Below, piece by piece: positions 1 through 8,805 of a stretch of DNA of 20,529 nt. Position numbers and translations under genes: made by a program. How positions within the stretch are numbered: position 1 is the first letter of the stretch; each line of letters begins with the position of its first letter. The stretch is from Rhodospirillaceae bacterium (GTDB taxonomy: Bacteria > Pseudomonadota > Alphaproteobacteria > UBA828): positions 1 to 20,529 of the forward strand of contig JAPPKP010000284.1 of the NCBI GenBank assembly GCA_028819955.1, in the 5' to 3' direction. The notes under the pieces are model-generated. The model did not search any database. It saw only the letters and a program-made list of their open reading frames with translations, and had not been told where the DNA came from.

Positions 1-107
1 TCACCCAACGCGTCTACGAGAGCTTCTCCGCCTTCCGCAAGACGGCGGTGCCGTATAACGAGCGCTCGGAGCTTGCCTACGCGAGCGCCCGGCTTTTGAC
101 GGCGTAG
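1..107 (+). CDS. TRAP transporter substrate-binding protein, C-terminal end (partial)
   Basis: Only the last 34 codons are in the window; the frame enters at base 3 and stops at TAG 105-107. The peptide contains YESFSAFRKTAVPYNERSEL followed by AYASARLL. This is the usual C-terminal helix of DctP-type periplasmic binding proteins, where a YxxFxxFR stretch is followed by a short Ala/Leu-rich tail. The small and large TRAP permease genes follow on the same strand, which supports the assignment strongly. The protein would capture an organic acid in the periplasm and deliver it to the permease pair. The ligand cannot be inferred from this fragment. Confidence 0.75.
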   Translation, partial: TQRVYESFSAFRKTAVPYNERSELAYASARLLTA

Positions 108-127
108 TACGCCAGCAAGACGTGCGT

Positions 128-156
128 TCGGGGCGGGCGGCATTGGCCCGCCCCGA
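128..156 (+). terminator. Intercistronic hairpin after the binding-protein gene
   Basis: A perfect 11-bp inverted repeat, TCGGGGCGGGC (128-138) and GCCCGCCCCGA (146-156), surrounds a 7-nt loop and begins 20 nt after the binding-protein stop codon. There is no T-tract after it. Hairpins between a binding-protein gene and its permease genes commonly protect the upstream mRNA or cause partial termination, so that binding protein outnumbers permease. That role is inferred here. Confidence 0.5.
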
Positions 157-272
157 CCCGCGCCGAAAGTTGCGGGATTGGCCCGGCGCCGCCGCGGGGT
201 GCCGGAACGGTGCGCACGAATGCCGCGCCCGCGCACCGGCGCCTGAAGGGAGCACCGGCCGCCTGAAATGAG

Positions 273-836
273 ATGCAGGCGTCTCTCTCCGCATTAGCCG
301 CGCTCACACGCGTCATCGACGTGGTCAACGAGCACGTCGGGCGCGTCGCGTCGTGGCTCGCGCTCCTCATGGTGCTCCTCCAGTTCATTGTCGTGGTGAT
401 GCGCTACATCTTCGGGTGGGGCTTAATCGCGATGCAGGAGGGGGTGATCTACCTCCACGCCACCCTCTTCCTCGTGGGTGCGGGCTACACGCTGCTCCAC
501 GGCGGGCACGTCCGCGTCGACATCTTCTACCGCGATGCGCGCCCGCGCCGGCGCGCGCTCATCGATCTTCTGGGCGTGATTTTCTTTCTGATGCCGGTCT
601 GCGTGATCATCGGCTGGGCGAGCTGGCCCTATGTGGAGCAATCCTGGTCGGTGTTCGAGAAATCGGCGGAAACCAGCGGCATTCCGGCGATCTACACGCT
701 CAAGTCGATGATTCTCGCGTTCGTGGTGCTGATCGCATTCCAGGGTCTCTCGCTCGCGTTTCACGCGGTGCTGACCCTCGCCGGCCGCCGGGCACGCCAC
801 GACGACATCGCAGAAGCCGGCGGCGAGGCCGCCTGA
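273..836 (+). CDS. TRAP transporter small permease (DctQ type)
   Basis: This 187-residue protein has four hydrophobic segments at about residues 27-47, 57-74, 92-115 and 145-167, the DctQ topology. It contains HVRVDIFY (about 82-89), the conserved DctQ motif after the second membrane segment. It forms the membrane complex with the large permease encoded 6 nt downstream and helps receive the solute-loaded binding protein. The ATG at 273 is the first start that keeps the whole first helix; a GAAGGGA stretch lies about 20 nt upstream, so the ribosome site is not ideal. Length and motifs fit the mannitol/chloroaromatic-type TRAP small subunits; the substrate is unknown. Confidence 0.88.
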   Translation: MQASLSALAALTRVIDVVNEHVGRVASWLALLMVLLQFIVVVMRYIFGWGLIAMQEGVIYLHATLFLVGAGYTLLHGGHVRVDIFYRDARPRRRALIDLLGVIFFLMPVCVIIGWASWPYVEQSWSVFEKSAETSGIPAIYTLKSMILAFVVLIAFQGLSLAFHAVLTLAGRRARHDDIAEAGGEAA

Positions 837-842
837 TCCGCC

Positions 843-2435
843 ATGCCCGTCGGCGAAGTCCTGGTCATCGTCATGTTCGTGACGACCTTCGGCTGCCTGC
901 TGGCGGGATTCCCGGTCGCCTTCACGCTCTCGGGCGTCGCCGCGCTGTTCGGGCTCTTCTCCTACGCCTTCGGCGTCTTCGACATCAGCTTCATGCGCGC
1001 CATGCCGCAGCGCATCTTCGGCAACGCGATGTGGAACGAGGTGCTGATCGCGGTGCCGCTCTTCATCTTCATGGGCGTGATGCTGGAGCGCTCGAAGGTC
1101 GCGGAGGAGCTGCTGGAGGCCATGGGCCGCCTCTTCGGCGGCCTGCGCGGCGGCATCGGGCTCTCGGTGATCGCCGTCGGCGCCTTGCTTGCCGCCTCTA
1201 CCGGGATCGTCGGCGCCACCGTCGTGACCATGGGGCTGCTCTCGCTCCCCACCATGTTGCGCCGCGGCTACGACCCCAAGCTCGCGACCGGAACGATCTG
1301 CGCCTCCGGCACCCTGGGCCAGATCATCCCGCCCTCCATCGTCCTCGTGATCCTCGGCGAGCAGATCTCCAACGCCTACGTCGATGCCCAGCGCGCCATC
1401 GGCAACTGGTCGCCGGAGCCGGTCTCTGTCGGCGACCTCTTCGCCGGCGCCCTGCTGCCGGGGATGGTGCTCGTCGCGCTCTACATGACCTATCTGATGG
1501 TCGTCGCCTGGCTGCGGCCCAAGGCGGCGCCGGCCATCCCGCGCGAGGAGCTGGGCGGCGAATGGCGCGAGGTGTGGCGGCGCACCGGCCGCGCGCTGGT
1601 GCCGCCGATCGTGCTCATCGTCGCCGTTCTGGGCTCGATCCTCGGCGGCATCGCGACCCCGACCGAGGCTGCGGCGGTGGGCGCCGTGGGCTCGCTGATC
1701 CTCGCGGGCGCGCGGCTCGCCCCTGAGGGCGGCACGCAGCTCGAGCGCAGCGTGGGCGGCGCCCCGCTCTACCTCGCGGGCGGCGCGCTGATCCTGATGA
1801 TGATCCTCGCCGGCCAGTTCGACCTCGTGGTCACGCGGGCCGGCATCGGCGCACCGGCCGTCGTCGCCTTCATCTGCTGCGGGCTTCTGGTCTACGGGAT
1901 CTGGACGAGCCTCTGGCGGGTCTGGCGCGCCGGCGTGCTCGTGCCGGTGATGCGCTCGACCATGCAGATCAGCGCCATGGTCTTCGTCATCCTGATCGGC
2001 GCCGCCATGTTCTCGCTGGTCTTCCGCGGCCTCGGCGGCGACGAGATGGTCCACCAGGCGCTCTCGAACGTGCCGGGGGGAGTCATCGGCGCGATGCTCG
2101 TGGTCATGCTGATCATGTTCGCGCTCGGCTTCTTCCTCGACTTCATCGAGATCACCTTCGTGGTGGTGCCGATCATCGCGCCCGTGCTGCTGCAGATGGA
2201 CATCAACCCGATCTGGCTCGGCATCATGATGGCGGTGAATCTGCAGACCTCGTTCCTGACCCCGCCGTTCGGCTTCTCGCTCTTCTACCTGCGCGGCGTG
2301 GCGCCCCGCACGGTGCGCACCGGCGAGATTTACCGGGGCGTCATCCCCTTCGTCATCATCCAGCTTGCGGCGCTTGCCGTGCTCGGCCTGTTTCCCGAGC
2401 TCACCACCTGGCTGCCGTCGGTCGTCTTCGATTGA
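843..2435 (+). CDS. TRAP transporter large permease (DctM type)
   Basis: This 530-residue polytopic membrane protein carries out ion-coupled solute movement in the TRAP system. The N-terminus (VIVMFVTTFGCLLAGFPVAF) and the segments ASTGIVGATVVTMGLLSLP and CASGTLGQIIPPSIVLVILG are typical of DctM. It is about 100 residues longer than the common 425-430-residue DctM. The extra length falls mainly in the middle (about residues 160-370), as in the mannitol/chloroaromatic-type large subunits. The LGFFLDFIEITFVVVPI and NLQTSFLTPPFGFSLF stretches near the C-terminus are conserved family signatures. The start lies 6 nt after the small-permease stop, so the two are translationally linked in one operon. 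Confidence 0.92.
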   Translation: MPVGEVLVIVMFVTTFGCLLAGFPVAFTLSGVAALFGLFSYAFGVFDISFMRAMPQRIFGNAMWNEVLIAVPLFIFMGVMLERSKVAEELLEAMGRLFGGLRGGIGLSVIAVGALLAASTGIVGATVVTMGLLSLPTMLRRGYDPKLATGTICASGTLGQIIPPSIVLVILGEQISNAYVDAQRAIGNWSPEPVSVGDLFAGALLPGMVLVALYMTYLMVVAWLRPKAAPAIPREELGGEWREVWRRTGRALVPPIVLIVAVLGSILGGIATPTEAAAVGAVGSLILAGARLAPEGGTQLERSVGGAPLYLAGGALILMMILAGQFDLVVTRAGIGAPAVVAFICCGLLVYGIWTSLWRVWRAGVLVPVMRSTMQISAMVFVILIGAAMFSLVFRGLGGDEMVHQALSNVPGGVIGAMLVVMLIMFALGFFLDFIEITFVVVPIIAPVLLQMDINPIWLGIMMAVNLQTSFLTPPFGFSLFYLRGVAPRTVRTGEIYRGVIPFVIIQLAALAVLGLFPELTTWLPSVVFD

Positions 2436-2470
2436 GCTGGCCGCGGGCCACTCTCGAAGGCCGCTTTTGG

Positions 2471-2624
2471 CGGGATTAACCGGGATCGGGCGGGATTAAG
2501 TGGGATTGAGTGGGATTCGTCGGGACAGGTGGGATTCGCCGGGACAGGTGGGATTCGCTGGGACAGGTGGGATTCGCCGGGATAGGCGGGATTAAGCGGG
2601 ATAAGTGGGATTAAGCGGGATGGG
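2471..2624. repeat. Tandem G-tract repeat with ~19-bp period, quadruplex-prone
   Basis: Eighteen GGG tracts occur in 154 bp on the + strand, at 2472, 2482, 2488, 2492, 2502, 2512, 2522, 2531, 2541, 2550, 2560, 2569, 2579, 2588, 2598, 2607, 2617 and 2622. From 2522 to 2616 the unit is 19 bp, five copies in a row, with spacing alternating 9 and 10; the first three copies are close to GGGACAGGTGGGATTCGCC. All loops between tracts are 1-7 nt, so the stretch satisfies the classical G-quadruplex pattern many times over. The period is not a multiple of three, so it is not a coding repeat. It lies between the convergent TRAP operon and bioA and would be transcribed as a G-rich 3' end of the TRAP mRNA. 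Confidence 0.85.
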
Positions 2625-2708
2625 TAAGAAATGCGGGTTGAGATGCTCGTCATGGCGCGACATTGATGCAAGCGCCGCGCCCTGTGCACCGCACCATGGT
2701 CCGGCGGG

Positions 2709-4004
2709 TTAGCGCTCCCGCGACCAGGCGGTCACGACGTCGATCAGCGCATCCGTGAGCCGGGTGAGGTCGGCCTCGTCGATGGTGAGCGCGGGTGTCA
2801 CGTAGACGATATCGCCGAAGGGGCGGACCCAGACGCCGGCGTCGACGAACCGCGCTTTGAGCCAGCCGATGCGGCTCATGTCGTCGAGCTGGATCACGCC
2901 GATCGCGCCCCGCACACGCACGTCGACCACCCCCGGCAGCCCCCGCGCGGGCTCCAGCGCGGCAGCGAGATGGCTCTCGATGGCCCGCGCCTGGGCGAGC
3001 CTGGGCTCGCGCTCGAACAGGTCGAGAGAGGCATTGGCGGCGGCGCAGGCCAGGGGATTGGCCATGAAGGTCGGCCCGTGCATGAGCGCCGCGTCGGCAT
3101 CGTCCGACAGGAAGGCCTCGAACACCCCTTCGCTCGCAACGGTCGCGGCCAGCGCCATGGTGCCGCCGGTGAGCGCCTTGGAAAGCGTGACGATGTCGGG
3201 CACGACGCTCGCCCGCTCGCACGCGAACATCGTGCCGGTGCGGCCGAACCCGGTCATGATCTCGTCGGCGATCAGCAGCAGGCCGTGCTTGTCGCAGGCC
3301 GCTCGCAGCGTGCGCAGCACCTCCGGCGCGTGGAAGCGCATGCCGCCTGCGCCCTGAACCAGCGGCTCGACGATGACCGCCGCCACGTCCTCCCCGTTGC
3401 GGGCGAGGTAGGCGTCGAAGGCGGCGATGCCCGCCTCGTCCTCGGGCAACCTCACGACGTGCTGCTCCGGCAGGGCGCCGGCGAACAGGCTGTGCATGCC
3501 CTCCTCGGGATCGCATACCGACATGGCGGCGAAGGTGTCGCCGTGATAGGCGCCCTGGAAGCTCACGAAGCGGTGGCGACCGCGAACCCCCTGGTTGAGC
3601 CAGTACTGCAGCGCCATCTTGAGCGCGATCTCCACCGCCACCGAGCCCGACTCCGAGAAGAACACCCGACTGAGCGGGTCGGGGAGCATGCCGGCCAAGC
3701 GGCGGGCCAGCGTGAGCGCGGGCTCGTTGGCGAGGCCGCCGAACATGACGTGGGGCATGCGCTCCAGCTGCGCGGCGACGGCGGCGCGAATGTAGGGGTG
3801 GTTGTAGCCGTGGCAGGCGGTCCACCACGACGCGATACCGTCGATCAGCTCGCGGCCGTCGGCGAGGACGATGCGCGTGCCCCTGGTGGCCGCCACCGGC
3901 AGCGGCGGCGGCACGCTCGCCATCTGGGTGTAGGGCAGCCAGACGTGGCCGTAGCCCTCGGCGAGCCAGTCGGGCGCCGGCGGTGAGGAAGGGTCGGCAG
4001 GCAT
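2709..4004 (-). CDS. bioA: Adenosylmethionine-8-amino-7-oxononanoate aminotransferase BioA
   Basis: This PLP-dependent class III aminotransferase (431 residues) converts 7-keto-8-aminopelargonate to 7,8-diaminopelargonate, using S-adenosylmethionine as amino donor in biotin synthesis. Visible features are the HVWLPYTQM start typical of BioA, SWWTACHGYNHP (59-70), ESGSVAVEIALKMALQYW (about 118-135), QGAYHGDTFAAMS (150-162), the PLP-binding Asp in LIADEIMTGFGRTG (Asp247) and the Schiff-base lysine in TLSKALTGGT (Lys276). Length is normal. It lies 42 nt downstream of bioB on the same strand and is probably cotranscribed with it. No bioF or bioD is seen in this window. Confidence 0.93.
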   Translation of the reverse strand: MPADPSSPPAPDWLAEGYGHVWLPYTQMASVPPPLPVAATRGTRIVLADGRELIDGIASWWTACHGYNHPYIRAAVAAQLERMPHVMFGGLANEPALTLARRLAGMLPDPLSRVFFSESGSVAVEIALKMALQYWLNQGVRGRHRFVSFQGAYHGDTFAAMSVCDPEEGMHSLFAGALPEQHVVRLPEDEAGIAAFDAYLARNGEDVAAVIVEPLVQGAGGMRFHAPEVLRTLRAACDKHGLLLIADEIMTGFGRTGTMFACERASVVPDIVTLSKALTGGTMALAATVASEGVFEAFLSDDADAALMHGPTFMANPLACAAANASLDLFEREPRLAQARAIESHLAAALEPARGLPGVVDVRVRGAIGVIQLDDMSRIGWLKARFVDAGVWVRPFGDIVYVTPALTIDEADLTRLTDALIDVVTAWSRER

Positions 4005-4046
4005 ACGGCGCGCCGCGGCGAGCGCTGAGGGCGCCGGGCGCAGGGC

Positions 4047-5042
4047 CTAGGCCGGCATCGGCGCGATGCCGAGGCGGGCGAAGAGCTGGCTGTCGCGTTC
4101 GCGTTCGGGATTGGGCGTTGTCAGCAGCTCGGGCCCGACGAACACCGAGTTGGCGCCGGCGAGGAAGGCCAGTGCCTGCATCTCGTCGGACATCTGCTCG
4201 CGCCCGGCCGAGAGCCGGACCACCGAGCCCGGCATGGTGATCCGCGCCACCGCTACTGTGCGCACGAACTCGAAGGGATCCAAAGCGTCCGTGCCGTTGA
4301 GCGGCGTGCCCTCCACCTGCACCAGCATGTTGATGGGCACGCTCTCAGGGTGAGCCGGCAGGCTCGCGAGCGTCGCGATCATGTCGGCGCGGTCGCGGCG
4401 CGATTCGCCCATGCCGACGATGCCGCCGCAGCAGACGTTGATGCCCGCGTCCCGCACATGGCCCAGGGTCTCGAGCCGGTCCTGGTAGGTGCGCGTGGTG
4501 ATGATCTCGCCGTAGAACGATTCGGAGGTGTCGAGATTGTGGTTGTAGTAGTCGAGGCCGGCATCGACGAGGCGCTCAGCCTGGGGCGCGCTCAGCATGC
4601 CGAGGGTGACGCAGGTCTCCATGCCGAGCGCCTTGACGCCCGAGACCATCTCGGCCACCGCGTCGAGATCGCGGTCCTTGGGGCTGCGCCAGGCGGCGCC
4701 CATGCAGTAGCGGGTGGCGCCGGCGTCGCGGGCACGGCGGGCCTCCGCCAGCACCTCGTCGCGGGACATCAGCTTGCCCGCTTCGAGCCCGGTGTCGTAG
4801 CGCGCGCTCTGCGGGCAATAGGCGCAGTCCTCCGGGCAGCCGCCGGTCTTGATGCTCAAGAGCGTCGACATCTGCACCTGGTTCGGGTCGAAGTGGCGGC
4901 GATGGGCGGTCTGCGCGCGGAACATCAACTCGGCGAAGGGCAGCGCGAGCAGCGCCTCGACCTCCGCCGCCGACCAGTCATGCCTGAGCGCGGGCGCAGT
5001 ACTTGGCGGCGCGTCCGCGCCAATCGCCTCGACAGTGTCCAT
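4047..5042 (-). CDS. bioB: Biotin synthase BioB
   Basis: This radical SAM enzyme inserts sulfur into dethiobiotin, the last step of biotin synthesis. The 331-residue protein has the radical SAM cluster motif CPEDCAYC with Cys69, Cys73 and Cys76. The cysteines that hold the second [2Fe-2S] cluster sit in [18 protein letters not shown] and [13 protein letters not shown]; the conserved arginine is in [18 protein letters not shown] is a family hallmark. The ATG at 5042 is preceded by GGGGACGAG as a plausible ribosome site. A sigma70-like promoter lies just upstream, so bioB-bioA can be expressed independently of the molybdenum enzyme gene that ends 67 nt upstream. Confidence 0.95.
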   Translation of the reverse strand: MDTVEAIGADAPPSTAPALRHDWSAAEVEALLALPFAELMFRAQTAHRRHFDPNQVQMSTLLSIKTGGCPEDCAYCPQSARYDTGLEAGKLMSRDEVLAEARRARDAGATRYCMGAAWRSPKDRDLDAVAEMVSGVKALGMETCVTLGMLSAPQAERLVDAGLDYYNHNLDTSESFYGEIITTRTYQDRLETLGHVRDAGINVCCGGIVGMGESRRDRADMIATLASLPAHPESVPINMLVQVEGTPLNGTDALDPFEFVRTVAVARITMPGSVVRLSAGREQMSDEMQALAFLAGANSVFVGPELLTTPNPERERDSQLFARLGIAPMPA

Positions 5043-5072
5043 GATCGCTCGTCCCCGGCCCCCGACCGGCGC

Positions 5073-5100
5073 AGGATAGGCCCGCCCGCCGAAGGGTCAA
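5073..5100 (-). promoter_or_regulatory. Putative sigma70-type promoter of bioBA
   Basis: Read on the minus strand, TTGACC (5095-5100) is followed after 16 nt by TATCCT (5073-5078), about 30 nt before the bioB start codon. Five of six bases match the -35 consensus and four of six the -10. I saw no BioR-type palindrome (TTATCTATAA) here, the site known for biotin control in several alphaproteobacteria. Confidence 0.5.
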
Positions 5101-5109
5101 GCAGGTGTC

Positions 5110-7479
5110 CTAATCGCCGTCATCGGAGGCGGCCCTGATCGCGCGCCACACGCGCTCGGCAGTGAACGGCATCTCCACGTGGCGGACGCCGAGGTGCCAG
5201 AGCGCATCGAGGATGGCGTTGCCGATCGCGGCCGGCGGCCCGGAGGTGCCCAGCTCGCCCACGCCCTTGACGCCGAGCGGGTTGGTCTCGGTCAGGGTCA
5301 CGTGGCCGTCCAGCGTGAAGTCGGGCAGGTCGTCCGCGCGGGGCATGGTGTAGTCCATGAACGAGCCGGTTAGCAGCTGGCCCGTCTCCGGCTCGTAGCG
5401 CACGTCCTCCAGCAGCGCCTGGCCGATGCCCTGGGCGGCGGCCCCGTGACGCTGGCCGTCCACCACCAGCGGGTTGATGACGAGGCCGGTGTCCTCCACC
5501 GAGTAGTAGCCGGTGAGCCGCACTGCGCCGGTCTCGGCATCGACGGTGACGGTGGCGACGTGGGTTCCGTAGGGATAGTTGAAGTCGTCCGGGTCGAAGA
5601 ACGCCGCCTCTTCCAGCCCGAGCTCGAAGCCGTCCGGGTAGTCGGCGCCGCGATAGGCCATGTCGGCGATCTCGACGAAGCTCATCCGCCGGTCGGTGCC
5701 GCGCACCGAATAGGCGCCGGCCCCGAACTCGATATCGTCCACGGCGCATTCCATGAGATGCGCGGCGAGGCGGCGGCCCTTCTCGACGATACGGTCGGAG
5801 GCGACGGCGAGCGCCGAGCCCACCACCGTGATCGAGCGCGAGGCCCAGGTCCCGAGGCCGTGGGGGATCCGGTCGGTATCGCCCTCGACGACGTCGATGT
5901 CGGCCATATCGCAGCCGAAGCGGTCGGCCACGATCTGCGCGTAGGTCGTGGCGTGGGACTGGCCGTGGTTGTGGCTGCCGCAGAGCACGGTGATCTTGCC
6001 GCTGGGGTGGACCCGCACGGTGGCCACGTCCCAGAGACCCATGCGGCTGCCGAGGGCCGCCGCTAGCCGGCTCGGCCCGGCGCCGCCCGAGCGAATGAAG
6101 GCAGCCATGCCGATGCCCATCAGCACGCCGTCACCCCGGAGCCTCGCCTGCTCGGTCCGGAGCGCGTCGAGATCGGCGAGCGCGCGGGCCTTGTCCAGCA
6201 CCGCCGGGAAGTCGCCCACATCGTAGGTGACGCCGGTTGCGCTCGCGTAGGGCATGCTTGCCGCGGGCACGAGGTTGCGGGCGCGGGCCTCGACCGAATC
6301 GCGGGCCCGCTCCCGCGCGCCGTTCTCGATCAGCCGCTCGATGACGTAGGTGATCTCGGGATTTCCCGCGCCGCGATAGGCGTCGATCGGCGTGGTGTTG
6401 GTGTAGACGCCGAGCACGCGGCAGTGCAGCGCGGGGATCGCGTACTGGCCCGAGAACATGGTGACGCAGAAGAGCGACGGGATGCAGGCGGCGAACTGGC
6501 TCTGGTAGGCGCCGAGGTTGGCGATGATCTCGGCTTCGACGGCGGCGATGCGGCCGTCCTCATCGAACGCCATGCGCGCCTCGGTCACGTGATCGCGCGC
6601 GTGGATGTCCACCGCAAGCGTCTCGGCGCGGGTCGCGGTCCAGCGCACCGGCCTACCCACCAGCCGCGCGGCCCAGGGAAGGCTCGCCTCCTCCGGGTAG
6701 TGATAGGTCTTCTGGCCGAAGCCCCCGCCGACATCGGGGGCCACCACCCTGATCGCGTGCTCGGGCGCGCGGAGCGTGTCGCGCGAGAGCCACTGGCGGA
6801 CCAGGTGCGGGTTCTGCGTGGTGGACCAGAGAGTGTAGCGCCCATCGGCACGGTCGTACGCGCCGATGGCCGCGCGCGGCTCCATGGCGTTGGGCGCAAG
6901 GCGGTTGTTGACGAGCCTGAGCGACGTGACGTGCGCGGCCGCGGCGAAGGCGGCCTCCGTCGCCTCGGCATCGCCGAGCCGCCAGTCGTAGGCGACGTTG
7001 CTGCCGAACTCTTCGTGGACCAGGGGCGCATCCGCCTCGACCGACATCGCAAGGTCGGTGATCGAGGGGAGCGGCTCCCACGCGACCTCGACGGCAGCCG
7101 CAGCGTCGGCCGCCGCGTGCGGGTCTTCCGCGACGACGAGGGCCACCGTATCGCCCACGTGACGGGCCTCGCCGGCAGCGAAGATCGGCCGGCGGGCGAG
7201 CGCCATCGGGGTGCCGTCGTGGGAGGCGATGTCCCACAGCACGTCTGTCTCGCCGCCGCCGTCGCGCCGCCAGTCCTCGCCGGTGAGCACGGCCAGCACC
7301 CCCGGCATGGCGCGCGCCCTGTCGGTGTCGATAGCCCCGATGCGGGCACGGGCGTGAGGGCTGCGGACGAAGGCGGCATAGGCCTCCCCCGGCAGGCGGA
7401 TGTCGTCCACGAACCGGCCCCGGCCGGTCAGAAACCGATCGTCCTCGACGCGCGTGTGCGCAGCACCGACGTGCGCCAT
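5110..7479 (-). CDS. Xanthine dehydrogenase/CoxL-family molybdopterin-binding large subunit
   Basis: This 789-residue large subunit of the molybdenum hydroxylase family would hold the molybdopterin cytosine dinucleotide cofactor and oxidise an aldehyde, N-heterocycle or similar compound. The N-terminal a/b hammerhead domain covers about residues 15-135. The cofactor-binding part shows PDVGGGFGQK (249-258), and the active-site loop is DAYRGAGNPE (366-375). The catalytic glutamate is in GVGELGTSG (Glu742). The loop is closer to form II CoxL and aldehyde oxidases (AYRGAGR) than to true CO dehydrogenase (AYxCSFR), and its usual arginine is replaced by Asn. A GGGGGAG ribosome site precedes the ATG. 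No medium (FAD) or small (2Fe-2S) subunit gene lies beside it, so partners must be encoded elsewhere. Substrate unknown. Confidence 0.88.
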   Translation of the reverse strand: MAHVGAAHTRVEDDRFLTGRGRFVDDIRLPGEAYAAFVRSPHARARIGAIDTDRARAMPGVLAVLTGEDWRRDGGGETDVLWDIASHDGTPMALARRPIFAAGEARHVGDTVALVVAEDPHAAADAAAAVEVAWEPLPSITDLAMSVEADAPLVHEEFGSNVAYDWRLGDAEATEAAFAAAAHVTSLRLVNNRLAPNAMEPRAAIGAYDRADGRYTLWSTTQNPHLVRQWLSRDTLRAPEHAIRVVAPDVGGGFGQKTYHYPEEASLPWAARLVGRPVRWTATRAETLAVDIHARDHVTEARMAFDEDGRIAAVEAEIIANLGAYQSQFAACIPSLFCVTMFSGQYAIPALHCRVLGVYTNTTPIDAYRGAGNPEITYVIERLIENGARERARDSVEARARNLVPAASMPYASATGVTYDVGDFPAVLDKARALADLDALRTEQARLRGDGVLMGIGMAAFIRSGGAGPSRLAAALGSRMGLWDVATVRVHPSGKITVLCGSHNHGQSHATTYAQIVADRFGCDMADIDVVEGDTDRIPHGLGTWASRSITVVGSALAVASDRIVEKGRRLAAHLMECAVDDIEFGAGAYSVRGTDRRMSFVEIADMAYRGADYPDGFELGLEEAAFFDPDDFNYPYGTHVATVTVDAETGAVRLTGYYSVEDTGLVINPLVVDGQRHGAAAQGIGQALLEDVRYEPETGQLLTGSFMDYTMPRADDLPDFTLDGHVTLTETNPLGVKGVGELGTSGPPAAIGNAILDALWHLGVRHVEMPFTAERVWRAIRAASDDGD

Positions 7480-7610
7480 GCGTGCTCCCCCTCAGTTGCG
7501 GCCGCCGCAGACCGCCGCAGGCAGGCTAGTGAGCCGGCGTGCGGGCGTCCACCCTCGGCGGCGGGCGCGTGCTATGGTGAACGCCGGCGCGAAGGAACAC
7601 GGGGGCGACG

Positions 7611-8669
7611 ATGCTGAAGCCGGAGACCGAGGTTCTCGTATCCGAGCTCGACCGGGTGCTGAGCGACCACGTTGAACGGGGCATCGTCGGCGTCTCGCTC
7701 GCCCTCGTCCGGCCGGGCGAAGAGGTGCTGACTCTCGCCGCCGGCTGCGCCGATCAGGCGACGGGAGCACCGCTTACCCCTGACCACCTGTTCAAGACCG
7801 CGAGCACCAAGAAGACCTGGACCGCCGTCGCCGTGCTCGCGCTGGTGAGCGAAGGGCGCGTGCAACTGGATCAGACCATCGAAGGGTGGTTCCCGCACCT
7901 GCCGCGCGCGGCCGAGATCCGCGTGCGGCACCTGCTGAGCCACCGTAGCGGCCTGCCCGAATACGAGGCGTTCATGCCGAAGGGCGCGGCGGACGACTGG
8001 ACGCCGGAGCGAATCGTCGACTTCGCGCTCGCCAACGGCACGCAGATCGGGCCGGGCGAGGCCTTCATCTACTCCAACCCCGGCTACGTGCTGGCGGGCG
8101 AGATCGTTGCCAGCGAGCGGGGCGAGGTGCTCTCCCGATGGCTCAGGCGCGCGGTCTTCGAGCCGGCCGGCATGAGCGAGACCTGGAGCGGCGGAGACGA
8201 GGTCTTTCCGCGCGAGCGCCTTGCCCGCCAATACGTCTTCGTTTCCGCCAGGCCCGACGCGCCGCCGGAGGATTCGTCGGACTGGTTCCCGCTCTCCGGC
8301 ATCGGGGCGGCGGGCGATCTGGTCACCACGCCGCGCGACCTCGCGCGGGGCTTCCAAGCGCTCTTCACCGGGCAGGTGCTGGACCCCGCCGCCCTCGCCA
8401 TGCTGCGCGGCCCGCTGCTGCCGGCCTCCTTCCCGGGCACGAACATCACACACTGCGGCCACGGGATTCTGGTCTCCCGCTTCGGCGACCTCACGATCGA
8501 AGGGCACCTCGGTCAGCTGCGCGGCCACGTCACCATGGCCGGCCATCACGAGCCGAGCGGGATCACCGCCGTGTTCAGCCAAAACTCGTGCTCGAGCGAC
8601 CTTGAGGCCTTCGGCGCAGCCGGCATCCACCCGGCCTTCGCTGAGGTCTTCCGCCTGGCCGGCGCGTGA
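7611..8669 (+). CDS. Serine hydrolase, class C beta-lactamase/PBP4* family
   Basis: This 352-residue protein has the serine beta-lactamase-like fold. The nucleophile motif SxxK is STKK (Ser65, Lys68), the second motif is YSN (Tyr154-Ser155-Asn156), and the third is HLG (299-301) in place of KTG. This HxG form is common in EstB-type esterases and D-aminopeptidases of the family. [15 protein letters not shown] (105-119) is a further family signature. There is no signal peptide, so a cytoplasmic esterase or peptidase is more likely than a true beta-lactamase. It is divergent from the molybdenum enzyme gene (131-nt gap) and convergent with the rubrerythrin gene. The substrate cannot be told from the sequence. 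Confidence 0.85.
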   Translation: MLKPETEVLVSELDRVLSDHVERGIVGVSLALVRPGEEVLTLAAGCADQATGAPLTPDHLFKTASTKKTWTAVAVLALVSEGRVQLDQTIEGWFPHLPRAAEIRVRHLLSHRSGLPEYEAFMPKGAADDWTPERIVDFALANGTQIGPGEAFIYSNPGYVLAGEIVASERGEVLSRWLRRAVFEPAGMSETWSGGDEVFPRERLARQYVFVSARPDAPPEDSSDWFPLSGIGAAGDLVTTPRDLARGFQALFTGQVLDPAALAMLRGPLLPASFPGTNITHCGHGILVSRFGDLTIEGHLGQLRGHVTMAGHHEPSGITAVFSQNSCSSDLEAFGAAGIHPAFAEVFRLAGA

Positions 8670-8764
8670 TCTCGCAGGCGCGCGCCGCCTCCCGCCGCGA
8701 ATGCGGCGCCTGCGCGTGTCGCGGAGGCGCCGGCAGTAGGCCGGCTGCCGTGAGCGATACAGAG

Positions 8765-8799
8765 CTTGAGCGTCTCCGTGTAAAACGGAAACGCTCAAG
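8765..8799. terminator. Bidirectional hairpin between convergent genes
   Basis: CTTGAGCGTCTCCGT (8765-8779) and ACGGAAACGCTCAAG (8785-8799) form a 15-bp stem with one mismatch around the loop GTAAA. It sits between the stop of the serine hydrolase gene and the stop of the rubrerythrin gene, so it can serve both strands. There is no clear T-tract on either side. Confidence 0.6.
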
Positions 8800-8805
8800 A
8801 AGGGC

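Noticed and set aside
353..2054. Long Arg/His-rich ORFs on both strands across the TRAP permease genes
   Set aside because: They are out-of-frame readings of the permeases with low-complexity composition, typical of GC-rich DNA.
2471..2624. CRISPR-like array
   Set aside because: The units are contiguous 9-10/19-bp repeats without spacers of 30-40 bp, and there are no cas genes.
2330..2689. Minus-strand ORF rich in IPLNP and similar repeats
   Set aside because: It is only the C-rich strand of the G-tract tandem repeat; the 19-bp period changes frame at each copy, and it overlaps the end of the large permease gene.
5043..5109. BioR operator upstream of bioB
   Set aside because: I looked for TTATCTATAA-like palindromes and found none; only a plain promoter is visible.
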